Source: Zymoseptoria tritici IPO323
Taxonomy: Eukaryota; Ascomycota; Dothideomycetes; Mycosphaerellales; Mycosphaerellaceae
Reading direction: 5' to 3'
NCBI RefSeq assembly: GCF_000219625.1
Contig: NC_018213.1
Location: 248,001 to 312,000 of the forward strand
Length of the DNA: 64,000 bases
Shown here: positions 11,552 to 24,083 of the stretch, piece by piece
Layout of the letters: each line of letters opens with the position of its first letter
Numbering within the stretch: position 1 is the first letter of the stretch
Made by a program: the position numbers and the translations under genes
The notes under the pieces: generated by a model
What the model was told of the DNA's origin: nothing
The model's database searches: none
What the model saw: only the letters and a program-made list of their open reading frames with translations

Positions 11552-12644
11552 TCACTTCTTCCCCACGCCCGCACCACCTTTACTACTCCCTACCGCACTC
11601 CCTCCTTTCTCCGCCTCAGCCAAAGCAGCGTGCATTCTCTGTCTCTGCGCACGGCTGCCTCCGAGTTTCGGTCCACTGAGAATCTGCGCCGCGGCAGTTT
11701 TGCCCGCAGTAGTATTCGTGGCTGGTGGAGCAGGCTTCCTTCTCCGATTCTGCTGGTCCTCGAGATCGGCCAGGAAGGCTTTCTTGAAGGCCTGTGCTGC
11801 AGCTTCATCGGGGTCTTCGTCTTCGCCATCATCGTCTTCTCCGGCATTTGCAGCAGCGTTGCTGGAGGAGGGCGGACCTGAAGGTCTTGATGCAGTAGGT
11901 ACTTTGGAGTACAGGGCCACTTCTCCGGGCGACTCGTGCAAGATCTGATCGATGAGAGCTTCGCGCGCGGTGGCGAGAGGATCCTTTTGAGGCGGAGGCC
12001 GTCGTCGCCGAGTAGGCTTTGCGCGAGATTGAGAGGGCTCAACTCTATTGCGGACAGCTGTCCCCGAAGCGGGCATGTCTGCAGAGTCAAGCTCGGGATG
12101 ATGAGACTCGTGTGACTCGTTCCCGTCTCTGGTCACCACTTGAGGATCACCTGGATTTGCAAACTCTGTGCCACCCGCTCGTAGTTTAGCCAGTTTGGAG
12201 TCTACATATGCCGTCCTACACTGTTAGCTTTGCTCGTGAATGCAATTCGCATTTCGGTCGTACGTACAAATGCTTGTCCTCTACTACAACCGCCGTCCCA
12301 GTAGGTTTGATGAACCGATCGATAGCCGACACATCCTCATGCAGGTCAGGCTGGAAAGGTACGATGGAAGTCTCAACATTGGTCGACTCAGCAGTCGCAT
12401 CTCGTGGACCATTCGCAGAAAAGCTAATGCCTTGCTTCTTGGCAGCTGACTTTTTCACCACCGTCGTGCGCGCTTGCGCGGCTTCTGATGCTGTCGCTAT
12501 GAGTTCGTCCAGAGTGTTGGCGGCTGACAAGGATTTCTCGATATCGTTGTCATCTTCGTCGTGGTTACGCTTCCGGTAGATCTTTCTTCGCTTGTTGGCA
12601 CGGAAGAGAGCTTCGGGCGCGGGGGTAGCGTTATCATCGGACAT
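11552..12644 (-). CDS. Hep59/Tls1-like splicing-associated protein
   Basis: Exons 12644-12268 and 12215-11552 with a 52 bp intron (GTACGT donor, GCTAAC branch, TGTAG acceptor, phase 2) give 346 aa. The start at 12644 (MSDDNATP) is preferred over an upstream in-frame ATG at 12809 because the basic KRRKIYRKR motif near the N-terminus is typical of the family. Further family marks are FQPDLHEDVSAIDRFI and, across the intron, EDKHLTAYVDSKLAKLRAG. These resemble the Hep_59 domain of human C9orf78 and fission yeast Tls1, nuclear proteins bound to the spliceosome (Brr2). The C-terminus is rich in Ala, Lys and Gly. Assignment is by remembered pattern and is fairly sure. Confidence 0.75.
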
Positions 12645-13625
12645 GACAGAATCAATACAGCAAGTTGGAAGCGTTGTTGCTGAGGCGAGCGCAATGTCGT
12701 ATTTGGTGGTTGTTGTTGAAGCGAGGTCGATGGGAACCTGGACGTGCCCTAGATCGAGATCCATATTCTGCCTCAGGCATGAGTAGATCGATATTGCTGC
12801 CTCAGGCACTCAAAACTTGTCGCTGCTCCTTTCCAGTCCGCATTTTCACATCGACGGTCGCCATTCCTACCTTACGTTCTTCTGTCCAGCATTGTAGAGC
12901 ATCAGACTGTGCTTCAATTTGGCATGTACACTGATACAGTACATGGAACGTTGGCTGGCATTCCGGCCGGGAAATGCCGTTTGCTATTTGATAGGTCGTA
13001 CCTCGCTTACATTGAGTGCCGCCCGATCTGTAGATGCTCGTTCTGGAACGCCTTTGGAGTCTTATAGGGTTCCAGGCTTCTACAGGTGTTGTGCAGTGTC
13101 GCGGCGAAGACATTGCATGTTCATGGACTCTGATGGAGATTCGTCTAGCCAATGGCGTGAAGCAGCCGGACGCGGGATCTCGGGAATCTCGGCGGCTGAG
13201 CTGGAGTGCCCTGGACTGGGGGCTGGCTGTTCTTGTTTCTGGCAGTTCGCTCTCCTACGCGTGATGTGATGCTGTCGGGTGCTGACCAACTCGTTGCAAG
13301 TCGCGCCTCGAGCTCGCATTTTCATTGAGAGAGGACCAGCAAAAGGTACGAGACCTCATCGCCTCGGATCCCCTTTCCGCCCCTCCGTGTCACCGCCGCC
13401 TGTCCTCCCACCACCCCCTACTCCCCTTCCCATCTTTCCCACTTCACCTCGATTCGCTCCCGCGGGCCTGCGCATCGCATCGCATCGCGACCCATCACCT
13501 CTTTCCCTCGCCATGGCCCTGTACGACCGACTCTGCCGTCTTACTAACTCTACGCAGTCCGCGGGCTGCCCTCTATATGCTGCCGCCATCCGCCCTCGAC
13601 TCTCCGCTCCGCCCCACCCACCATC
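12645..13625. other. divergent promoter region
   Basis: This lies between the Hep59-like gene (minus) and SNF5 (plus), so it holds both upstream regions. The part at 13370-13460 is C/T-rich, a common feature of fungal promoters. No gene was recognised. Confidence 0.55.
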
Positions 13626-16162
13626 ATGTCCAACCACCCCACGCCGACTACTTCACAACCTCCGCAATGGCCGAACATGAATACCTCCGGCGCGGTTCAA
13701 ACTCCCGATAGCGACTTTGCGCCGAATCTCGATCCTTCCTCCACCTCAGACGCGATCCGCGAAGGAAAGCAAAAAGCCAAGGAAACCATGGCCATGGCGA
13801 GCGCATCTCCAGCACCACAATCCAATACTCCCAATGGCCCCACTCAAACCAATGGCGCGCCGTCGCAACAACTCAGCCGCAAACGATCACGAGATGGTAC
13901 CCAACTCCCAGTCAGTCAACCTGGGAGCGACACTGCGGATGGCCCACTGCCGGCGCGCGACGAAGTTCTCCTCGATCGCTACATCCAACGCGACCTGCGG
14001 CACGGTGCGGCGAGGAACGACCAAGCCGAACGATCGCGCGACCTGCTCAAAGCGAAGGAGATGGAGAAGGATTTCTACACTCACGAAGTCGCGTTGCGTC
14101 GGAGACAGGATCCCGCTTCGATTCACGGGTATGGATTTGCGGGATACGGCAATGGGACGACCAATGCGAAGAGCCAGATCGTGTATAGTTCGAATCGTGG
14201 GCCGCCGAAGGGCAGACGGTGTAGGCAGCTGCATGTCAATCGAAAGGACACCGCGGCGCAGGCTGATTTGCACGAGGAGTTGGTGCCTGTGAGGTTGGAT
14301 ATTGAGCTGGATAAGCTGAGGTTGAGGGACACATTTACTTGGAATCTGCACGAGAAGACGATAAGTCCGGAAATGTTCTTGGACTACCTGATGGAGGATT
14401 TGAAGATTCCCGGCGAGGCCATGCCGGAGGTCTCGCGGCAGATCAGAGCGGAATTCCAGGACCAGGTGATCAATTACTATCCCCATATCATTGTCGAAGA
14501 TGGACCTCTGGAGCCCGGGAGACCATACAACGATCACAAGGACGACGAAATGCGGATTCAAATCAAGCTTAATATCACGATTGGGAGAATCACGTTGGTC
14601 GATCAGTTTGAATGGGATATCAATAACCCGTTGAATGTACCGGAAGAGTTTGCGCGGCAGATGGCTTGGGAGAACGCGCTTAGTGGGGAATTCACAACAG
14701 CCATTGCGCATTCGATCCGGGAGCAGAGTCAGCTGTACACCAAGAGCCTGTTCCTCACCAACCATTGTTTCGATGGACGGCCAGCAGAGGATCCAGAACT
14801 ACGAGACAGTTTTCTCCCAGCACCTCTCCCGAGTGCGTTCCGAGCACACGCTGCGCAGAAGGATTTTACGCCGTACATGTACGAGATGAGCGAAGCCGAA
14901 CTGGAGCGAACGGAGACATCCATGATGCGCGAGCACCGTGCGCAAAAACGGCAATTGAACCGGCGAGGAGGTCCGGCACTGCCAGACTTGAAGGACAGGC
15001 AACGAACAGTCCGATCACTACTCATTCACTCAGTCATTCCGGGTGCAGTGGACACGTTCGAGACGACCGGCATTCCCAAAACCAGACGAGCAGGTGGACG
15101 AGGCGGTCGTCGCGGTGGCGCACGCACAGATGTGGACGCAGACTCAGACGAGCTCGATAGTGAAGACTCTGCGCCAGAGTCGCCCGCTCCATCGTCCATG
15201 ATGGCTGCTAACCCCGGCACTGCTCGAACAAGAGGAATGCGTGGAGCAGCCGCTCAAGCGCAAGCGAATATGCGAGCTGGATATGGCCGATCTCAGACTC
15301 CCGATTCTCAACTCCTCGCTACACCCCACGACACAGCGCAGCGATCTTCGGCAAGACGTAGCATGCTCCGCGAAGAAAGCGTAGCCGATGAAGGGGAACA
15401 ATTAATCGTCCGACTGCGAATTGGCAAGGCGAAACTGAAAGCGTTCTGGGACGACTACCGAGCGAAGAAGCGCGCGAGCGAGTATCCGCTATCAGGTTAC
15501 GCATCCGCACCTCCACCTCCCGCTGCTCTCGCCGCCCCCACGCCCCTGAAAGGAGGCAACGGCACGCCAACCGCAACGCCGAGGACGATACCCAACGCCA
15601 AATCCACACCACAACCGAACGGCAACCACTCCCGCGGCGCATCCTCCTCCCGCGGCCAACAACAACAACAACAGCCGCCGCAGCAGAAAGAAGTAACCTA
15701 CGACTCCAAAGGCGCAGTAGAAATGGCCCGCTGGCCAGCCCCAGACGAAGCACCCGTAAGTCCTCTCACTCCCTCATGCCCCATCCCCTCCCAACTAACA
15801 CAAACTCACAGCCTCCACCACCCCCCTGGCTCACCTCAGCCATAACCTCCCTCCGCCAACGCTACCCCTCCGACAATTTCCACCCCTTAATGAAAGCCTA
15901 CGCCCTGCACACCACGGCCTCGGGCGCCGAAGAACTCAAACCATGCGGAAACTTCTCCCCCGACCTCGTTCGACCGGGAGATCTCCCTCCGCAGGGCATG
16001 ACGTGTAAGTGGTTGCCGAGGATTCGGTGTGTGGATTGTCCGGGGAAATTGTATACGGCTGTGGAGGGTAGGGTGGCGGGGGATTTCGAGGTGCATTTGA
16101 AGAATCGGAAGCATTTGGCTATGGTTGCCAAGAGGGTGGAGGAGGAAGAAGGGGGGAGGTGA
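13626..16162 (+). CDS. SNF5: SWI/SNF subunit Snf5 (SMARCB1/INI1 homologue)
   Basis: Exons 13626-15755 and 15812-16162 with a 56 bp intron (GTAAGT donor, CTAAC branch, CACAG acceptor, phase 0) encode 826 aa. The N-terminus is low-complexity. The SNF5 domain spans about residues 217-375 with the two repeats (LVPVRLDIELDKLRLRDTF and IQIKLNITIGRITLVDQFEWD). A Gln run lies near residue 680. The C-terminal exon carries the fungal Snf5 block with PRIRCVDCPGKLYT and FEVHLKNRKH, which favours Snf5 over the shorter RSC paralogue Sfh1. It is a core subunit of the nuclear SWI/SNF nucleosome remodeller. Confidence 0.92.
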
Positions 16163-16819
16163 GTGGTGGAGGGTTGGAGGATGAGTTGGATGTTGGATGG
16201 TCAGAAGGGAATTGTTGATAGGATGAAGAAATGACAAAGTTTTGATGCAGAATTGTCGTCTTCTCCGTTTCCTTGCTAATGGGAGAGACTGCATGCTCCT
16301 CGTGAGAGAGAACATGGATCAAGCGTGAAAGGAGAGCCGTCATTGCCCATCCCATTGTGAACGGTATTCTGCTTTGCCTGGCTATCGCATACCATCGATG
16401 ATTCTACTTTCGCCCTTCTATTCCAACCTTCCCGCCGTGCAATATCCGTGTACGGAATTGATGCTCATGGAGCTCTCTCAAGCATAGTCTAGAGCGTGAC
16501 ATCGTACCTCGTGCTCGTACACCCTCGGAGCTTGATGTGCAGACCCGTGTTGTTCTCCAAGACCGTGCGGAGTCTCTCTGCGAAGACGACATGCATGCAT
16601 GCTCTCTGTGGACTGATGCATCCCTGAGCGGCTCGCGTAGCGCCCTGCCATTCCTCTCGTATGCAATTCTTTCACCCTTCGGTCGACTCATCGCACTGGC
16701 CCGGCATGTAGCCTCGCGAGCTTGCCGCTTCTCCTCTGATTTCAGCTCATCGCATTCTCTGGATGCTGTGGCTGGACTCGACTTTGATCTCAACTTATTC
16801 TCAACTCATCCAGCAGGTC
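16163..16819. other. intergenic, convergent 3' flanks
   Basis: Lies between the 3' ends of SNF5 and the Rco1-like gene. No gene, RNA or repeat was recognised. Confidence 0.6.
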
Positions 16820-19800
16820 TCAAGTCGCCTCACTCTTCACCACGGCAGGCCCATTGCCTTCCAACCGCCGCCGGATCAACTCCTGCAGCGCGAGCAACTC
16901 TTTCCGCAACTCTTCACTGATCACTTCGCCCGCCGCAACACCCGTCTGTTGCTCACTGACAGGCGGCGAAGGTGGAACAGCACTGGACGAAGACTTTGGC
17001 TTACCAGCGGGATCCGGAGTGGCAGAGGTGGTAATGGTCTTGGCCGACATCATCTGCTGGACGACGTCGGGTGGTGCTTCGGCCTTCGGAGGGAGAGCGT
17101 TAATGCCTGTGGAACGTTGGGTGATGAGCGAAATGTCACTTACAATCAGAGTCCCGACAAGATTCTCCACTTGATCAGCGCCGAGATCAAGATCCTTGTT
17201 CGTGTTGGCGAATTGCGTGAGTTGTAGGGCGATCTGCTGCTCGTTGAATGGACGACTGGAGAAATTCGCTTCCTTGAGAGCGGATCGATGTGTGTTTGCC
17301 AAGAAGCGAGGATTTCGTAGACGCGCACGTCGGTGTGCGTGGTCGTCCCGTAGCTGCTGGACGCGGGTGCTGTATAGACATGTCAGATTTGTTGATACAG
17401 GAGATGAAACCGATGACGACTGACCTCTTCACCTTGTCGATGAAGTCGAGTTTGATGCCCTGGGCTGGCAACTTGTACACAGTCCCGCCATCGTCGAGCT
17501 CGTAAAACTCCGAGTCCGAGTCGTCGCTGCTGTCATCCACAACCTCAATTATACCGTTGTTGCGACTTCCTCGCGTGAGAGCGGTCTGGACGATTTTCGG
17601 AACTTTTGGTTTGCGGAGGTGGATGGTGCGACGGTTGAGCAAGCCGGTCTCGATTTTGCGCAATTCTTGATCGGCGTGCAGAGGACACATCCAGTCGTGA
17701 ACTTTCTTGCCATTCTGATTCACAGCAGGTGGGTTTGCGAGTGGCGGATCGAGGCAGTCGAGGTGCCAGTGTTGGCCGCAGTGGTCGCAGGTCACGAGTG
17801 GGCGCTTGGGACCCTGCGCAGGGTGAGAGGTGAGTCCGCAGCAAAAGCAGTGGACGTAGCCTTTGCTGTCTCGAAGTTTGACGTAGTCGGGCTGCTCTTC
17901 AGAGTATCCTGGACGATTTCTACATGCGACGTTAGCAGGCGGCGCGATGACGTGGCGAGGGTTAGGATGGTGATACATACCTCGTGGGCTTGCCATTCAA
18001 CTGCTCGACAAACGCGCCATTCTTGTCGGTGCTGACTCCGTCGAAGAATTCTCTCAGGTCTACCGGAAGCTTGAAGGTGGCAGGATTCTGCTTCCTCAGC
18101 CCGTGGAGCAATGGAGCGAAGATGCCGCGTGCGGTCGGACCTTTTTCCGGTGATAGAAGCGCAGCAGGACGGTTGGCCACGCAAATGTAGCAAAACCAAG
18201 GCTCGTCGAGTTCCTTTGCATTGTCGTTGATGGGTGGATCCAAACAGGTGAAGTGAAACGACCGATCGCATCCGTCACAGCAGAGCAGATAGCCACTGCC
18301 TTGACACGCCGAGCAGAAGTCATTGTTCTCGGAACGCTGTTCGATTTGGGTTAGAGAGTGCGCGTATTTCGACGATGGCATAGAAATGTAAAAAGGTGAT
18401 GCTCGTCGAGGGGAGGGGAGATGCATGGGTGTGGATGGGTGATCTGCGTGAGGCAGAAGTTTGTTGTGGGAGAGAAGCGGGAGGATGGAGTGAGGATTAG
18501 CGCGCTCGCGTTGTCTTACCTCTTCATTGTCATCATCCCCGATCGGGCTTGCCCTTCCTGCGCCACCAGCACCTGACAAGCCTGCATATCCTGCCAGCTG
18601 TTTCTTCTCCGGTCTGTGAAAAGTCAGCCTGTGATCTGTATGTGCAGCACGTCGGTGTGATGATTTTGCAATAGTGTGCGCCCATGGCGAAGTGCTGGCA
18701 GAGTGCCCATCTCCCACAATGTGAAGACTCGGAATGCTGGAGATTTCTGTGCAAAGACGTGGCCTCGCCGTGCGATGCGCGCACAGAGAGTGAATGAAGA
18801 GAGGATGCGATGTACTCACGATTGCTTCGTCTTCGCCCTTTTGCCGCCCAACTTCGGCGCCATCGTTCTCGCTGCTCTAGGCGTACCCTGTCTGCTCGTT
18901 GCCGGACTTGAAAGCGGTGACTCTCCTTCTATGGAGACGGCTCTGCTTCCTCTCACGCTAGAGCCTCTCGTACCGTTGACTTGCAGATTCAGCGGAGAGG
19001 GCGCAGCGGCACTCTGGCGCAACTGCGAAGCACGAGATCCGCGCGCGGACAGGTGCGGGCGCACGCTGCTTTCTTGAAAGTCATATTCACGGGCAACGGA
19101 CTCGCCGAGCTTTTGCTTCTTCTTCGCAAGCTCGCGGTCACGCTCTTGCTCGAGTTCGGCTTCGACCGAGGAGCGCTTGGCGGCGCCGCTGCCAGGGACA
19201 GCAAGGGAACCTCTTTCAGCGGCTTGATCTTTGCTGCCTTTGGGACCGTTGAGTCGAGTTGGTGGAGGTGCTGGAGCGACAGGACCATTGTTGAGCTCGT
19301 CCGGCCCGTCAAGGTCCATGTCATCGGCACGAGCGTCGCCCTCGTTGGACGTCAGGTCGGTGAGGGATGAGTCGCTGCCGGCACTACCGGCGCGCTTCCG
19401 CGGCGAGACGGACATGACGCCCTTGCCTTGCCGTCGGCGGTGTTGATGTTTCGCAGGTGATTTGAGCTTGAGAGAGACTTTGGGCTTGATAATATCGGCG
19501 GCCTCGGTCGAGGGGATGGGAGGAGATGACTCGGTCGGCGCAGATGCCAATATAGGTGGTGGTGGTGGAGGAGGTTGTTGAGAAGGAGTCGGTTTTGCTG
19601 GTGAAGAAGTGTTGATAACCTGAGGCTTCTCCTGTGTTCCGTTGGATTTTGAAGAAGAAGAAGCCGGTTGCTGCCGCAGGCTGTTCTTGGCGTCTTTCAG
19701 CTTCTTTTTCGCGGCACGGACGTATTCCTGGAAACTCTCGTTTTGCGCAGGAGTGGCGTGTTGTGTCAAGATAGCCTCGAGCAGTGTGTGAAGTCTGTCG

Positions 19801-20585
19801 TCGGTCTTGCTCTGTTCGTAGATCTCATTGACCGCTGCTGCCAGATCCGGTTTGCCGACTTCGATGGCACGTGCCTTGGCTGCCTCTACTATACGTTTCA
19901 GCTTCTTTCCGTCGTACTCGTACTGCTGGCCTGTTGATGAATGCGAAGACTTTGGCCGCTTGGGTATTGGTGTAGGAGGCGCTGGTGTAGGTGTAGGTGC
20001 AGTGACCACAGTAAGTGCAGGTGCTGGTGTAGCAGATGAAGCCGGTTCACTCTTCCTCTTCACATTTCGACTGCGCGTTGTTCGCTCCCGTGTTTGCCCG
20101 TTGGTATTCCCCTTTGGCGCGTAATCATCGTCCTTCTCATCATCTATGACCACGGGCGGTTGAGTAGGCAGTTCAGGCTGAGGCGTAGTCTCCTGTGGTG
20201 TCTCCAGTCGCGGCGCAGGAGAACCCTCCGGCGTCTCCTGAGCATCTGCACCACCCGCGACGGCAGAGCTGCGCCCTAGCACTGACTTGCGATTCCCTTC
20301 TGGTCTTACTCTTGCTTTGACCTTTGCCGACGGCAGTTCGCCCAGTGATTGCATGCCATCCAACACTCCATAAGGTACGCCTCCATGATCCTGATAGCTG
20401 GGCTTCGGCACCGCCAGCGATGGCTCCACCCAGCGATCCATAAACGTCTTCTCTTTCGTCTTGTCTTTGACTGTATTTCTGCTCTGACTTCGCGATGTGG
20501 GCTCGGTCGGTTGAGCAGTGCTGCGGCGTTCGGGGTCTCTGCGGTCTGCGGCAGAGGGCATGGCTTTCGTAGGGAAACTTCGCAT
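16820..20585 (-). CDS. double PHD-finger protein, Rco1/PHF12-like
   Basis: Five exons (20585-18820, 18613-18520, 18336-17981, 17919-17425, 17369-16820) keep phase throughout and give 1086 aa. The first 620 residues are disordered, with Pro/Thr/Ser-rich and basic tracts. PHD1 is near residues 626-675 (DFCSACQGSGYLLCCDGC ... WFCYICV), followed by an Rco1-like linker (GIFAPLLHGLRKQNP, LPVDLREFFDGV). PHD2 starts near residue 760 (HCFCCGLTSHP ... CDHCGQHWHLDCLDPP). Two such fingers with this linker are typical of Rco1, a subunit of the Rpd3S histone deacetylase complex acting on transcribed chromatin. The C-terminus is helical. Introns 1 and 2 are unusually long here (206 and 183 bp), and intron 2 is open in frame. 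Confidence 0.82.
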
Positions 20586-21246
20586 CCGCCACTGCGCAGC
20601 GTGTTAGCTTTCATGGTTGCTGGTATATGGACGTGTAATGTTGTGCGATACCAAGGGCGCTGCTATTGTTTATTCCGGAAATGCGCGATGGACGCGTCGA
20701 AGTGCGAACGAAAGGGAGGATTTGGAGGTGGTCTGTAGGTTATTGTGAGAGGTTCAACGCCGGAGAAAAGAAGCCGCCGAAGTCAAGACGCAGGAGAACC
20801 ACTCTGTAGACAGAACATTACTATTGTCGCCCAATACACATCTTTCATTGACTGTGCTTCTATTGTCGACGATTTGTTCCTCAAAGATGACTTCACTTGC
20901 ATTCGCCATGATCGTCCCTTCCGAGATATGTCTCAGAGTGCTAATGCGAAAATGGGATGGGATCGGGAAAGGGGATCAAACATCACGGCGAGAGCGCGAT
21001 GAATTTCACGATTTCGGCATGGGAGCAGAGCTATGTCGATTTGCTTTGTATTTTGTAGAAGGAGATCCATAGCTCTTCAGGTCCATTTCGGATTCCTTGC
21101 GTGCCTGGGTCCCGGCGCGAAGTCGCCACTTGGAGATTCCACTTCGAGTCGTCCGACGAGCTTCGCAGGAGCCACAACGGAGGCTTTTGTTCCGCGGTGT
21201 TCATGCTCTCACACCATAGTCAAGTGTGAACTGGCATTCCGATGAC
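20586..21246. other. intergenic, no gene seen
   Basis: The upstream region of the Rco1-like gene and the 3' flank of the Cdb4-like gene. Nothing else was recognised. Confidence 0.6.
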
Positions 21247-22740
21247 CTACTCCTCATCGCTGCTCTCCTCCTCCTCATCCGACTCTTCTTCCTCCTTGGC
21301 AGCAGCGGCCTTCTTGGCAGGCTTCTTCTTCTTCTTGTTCGCCTTCTTTGGCTTCGCGCTCGACTTGGAAAGTGGGAGCTCAAGGATCTTGAGGACCTCC
21401 TCGTCGGTGATCTTCTTGTCAGACTTCCACTGGGCAATGTCCGGCACTGGAGGTGCGGCCAACTTCTGGACGCCATTCTTGGTGACAGCTGTGGATCATT
21501 AGTATTGATACGCTTTTCAAGTCTCAGCATTCTCACTCACCGACTGTCGTGAAGAGACGGCTGACGGGCTCGCCGTCAGTCGCGCCAATCACCTCGTACT
21601 GACGAATGACACCACCACGCACGCATTCGACAACACCAACCTTGCCTGAACGCTCATCGTCCAATTGCCTCAAGCTGAAAGGGAATGTTCCAAACTTTTG
21701 CTTGACTTCGGAAAGTGTCGCTCTCGAAGAAGGGCGCTTTAAGCCGTAAGTAGTGGTAGTCCTGCGGTGCAGAGTCGGTCTGTTCGGGAAAGTCTTGACC
21801 TTGCCAGTTCCAGTGCTCACACCAATCTCCACACCCCAAGCCTCACCAACCTCTGGCAGACCCTCGCCCTTGGTGCCCTCGCCTGGCGCGGTGATGATTC
21901 TCTTCTTGCCCTCAATCTCATTGCGCTCGAATACCCAGGATGTAGTGTTCTCGACCAGATTGCAATCGTAGCTCTTCACCACCTTCTCCAGCAGCTGCGT
22001 GATCTTCGACTGGCTGTATGGCTTGACGGCCTGTGCCTTCTTCTTCTCTTCCTCAGTGCCAGCAGCCAACAGACCCGGTGGCAGCAATGTACGGAGCATG
22101 ACCTCGTTGGCCCAGTACGTAGCAAGGAGCAAATCGGCAGTCCTCCCAGAGATGGTCTTGTCAGAGGCATTCTTCTCGGGAACAATGACGGTGTCGCAGA
22201 CGATTGAACCGAATCCATCGATCTGAGCGCCGAGTTGAATCTTGACCGCTTCTCCAGCCTTGATTGTTGTCTCCGCTTCTTCGGCATCGGTGGTGAGAGG
22301 AGTGTATGGCGTCACGTATGTGCTTGGCGAGACTGTGCACGGGTGCGAGATGCCTTTTGCGATCTTCTTTCCCTTGTAGACCTTTGACACCTCTTCATCC
22401 AGGAGTTTGTCGCCGCGTTGGCAGATGTCGACGATCTTGGCTCCATCGGTGCACCATCCTGAATGGTGTCAATAGCTGTGGTCAGAGTCGGTGAGAGATT
22501 GGCTGGGCTGACCTGAGACTGTCTCGAGGACCTTTTGCGAGATCGTAGCGGCGGTCTTGTACTTGGTCAGGCTAGATGTTTGTCAGCTCCAAGTCAGGGC
22601 ACGGATAAAGAGCGTATGTGCTCACGTGTCAGGGTTGGCAAGACTGTAGTCTGTTGACGTGGTTAGCTGCGGAAATCCAAGGTTGCTTGAGAGGCTGGCG
22701 CGGGAGACGTACCAACGGGAGCTTCTTGAGTGGCAGCCAT
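21247..22740 (-). CDS. Cdb4/EBP1 (PA2G4) family protein
   Basis: Five exons (22740-22713, 22650-22626, 22571-22513, 22458-21541, 21488-21247) with four introns of 52-62 bp encode 423 aa. Spliced exons 1-3 read DYSLANPDTLTKYKTAA, the hallmark start of EBP1/PA2G4 proteins, followed by GWCTDGAKIVDICQRGDKLL. The body is a methionine-aminopeptidase (pita-bread) fold of the kind that lacks metal ligands and enzymatic activity in this family. The C-terminus is a Lys-rich then Glu-rich tail. The fission yeast member is Cdb4 (curved-DNA-binding protein); mammalian EBP1 binds ribosomes and RNA. A role in ribosome biology or nucleic-acid binding is inferred. The dense 5' introns are typical of highly expressed fungal genes. 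Confidence 0.92.
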
Positions 22741-24083
22741 GGTGGGAGATATGGTCTGCGCTGGGATCTGGGATCGGTTTCGTGGATGTTGTATTGCAAG
22801 TTGGAGTCGAAGTCTGCAAACGAGGGAAGGTTGGTGGGTTGAAAATCATGCTCCACTGTGCGGCCGCCCCTCCATCCAAGGTGGGGGAGACTGACGACTG
22901 TGCCAGCGCTTGGAGAGATGCAGACGACTAGGTTTATACTGGCGATGAACGTGGATGATAATGCAGACTCGAGTGGCACCGCTATTTGATTACATTCTGC
23001 AAATCAAGAGTCCGGACTGCTGCAGTTCTGACATCGCTGTGAGCACGAAAGACTCGAATCTGATCGAGTTGGGCTTTCTCGTGAGCCAGCTTCAACTGAC
23101 CGCAAGTTCACAAAGACCGATATTTTCACGAGACGTGGGATGAAGTGGGACCTCTTCGGGCTGTTCTCACATGCCCAATCGACGCAGTCCACGTCGGACT
23201 GACTTGAATGCGCACTTCCTTGAGCTCTCGTGCTCATCATTGAGAAGCACCGAACGTAGCGCCGACTGGAGTTGGCATCAAAGACAGACTCTCCCTCCGG
23301 GTTGTCGTAATGCTTCGGAGTGCGGCTGTGAAGTCGCGCATCGATGCAAGTCAAGGAGATTCCATGCCAATCCAATGCGTGGAACATGCTTCGCGAGCCT
23401 TCGATGCTCATGTGGACTCGAGCAGGGCCCACGATAAGTGCTGCACGAATGGCGCGGCGCTGTCAATGCCCTTTAATGTGTCCGTCGTCCATCGTCCGTT
23501 CAGATCTGTAATCACCATCTACCGGAGTCCTCGGTCGTCGCTTTCCTCATTCGTATTGAGTGTGTCGATAGGAAGTGGCGAGGCTGTCATGAGAGGTGAA
23601 CTCCGGCCGCTTCCGGTGACGCCAGAGCCCCCCTAGAATTTCGAATTGATTCCTCCAAAAGCTTTGGACCAGGCCAGGCTTCCCTGGACCACGAGACGCA
23701 AACGCAAAGAAGTTCACCGACCTCCAGTCTTCCCTTCGTTTCCGCACCAGATTGCCCTATCAACCCTATATCGCTCCAGAGCGCGCGCTTCCTGCGTCCG
23801 ACAACAAATACTCGCTTCATTCGCCTAGGATCATTCTCGAGGCGCACCAAACTTCCGCCAGCCTGCGCTCCTGTGCGCCCCGTCGATCACCAATTCTCGC
23901 CTCAACGGATGACACAGGCACTGGGCGCAAGTGACACGACAGTAAGTGCGAATGTTGCCCGAGTCTGGCTTCTCTTACCTCGAGCGAGACCTCCATTGGC
24001 CAATACCACAATGCTTGGTGAACACGAAACTAATACTCAATCGCAGTTGTATCTCAAGTCTTGCCTGCTCGCCAAGATCGGCG
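22741..24083. other. divergent promoter region, no gene seen
   Basis: Lies between the starts of the Cdb4-like gene (minus) and TPS2 (plus). The segment just before TPS2 (23640-24080) contains C/T-rich stretches and GTAAGT/AG pairs that suggest an intron in the 5' leader. Short open frames here show no family features. Confidence 0.5.

Noticed and set aside
13887..14765. 292-codon minus-strand frame
   Set aside because: Antisense to the SNF5 domain coding sequence.
17115..17151. GTAAGT...CACAG pair inside the last exon of the Rco1-like gene
   Set aside because: Only 37 bp, too short for an intron, and removal would break the frame; the exon reads through.
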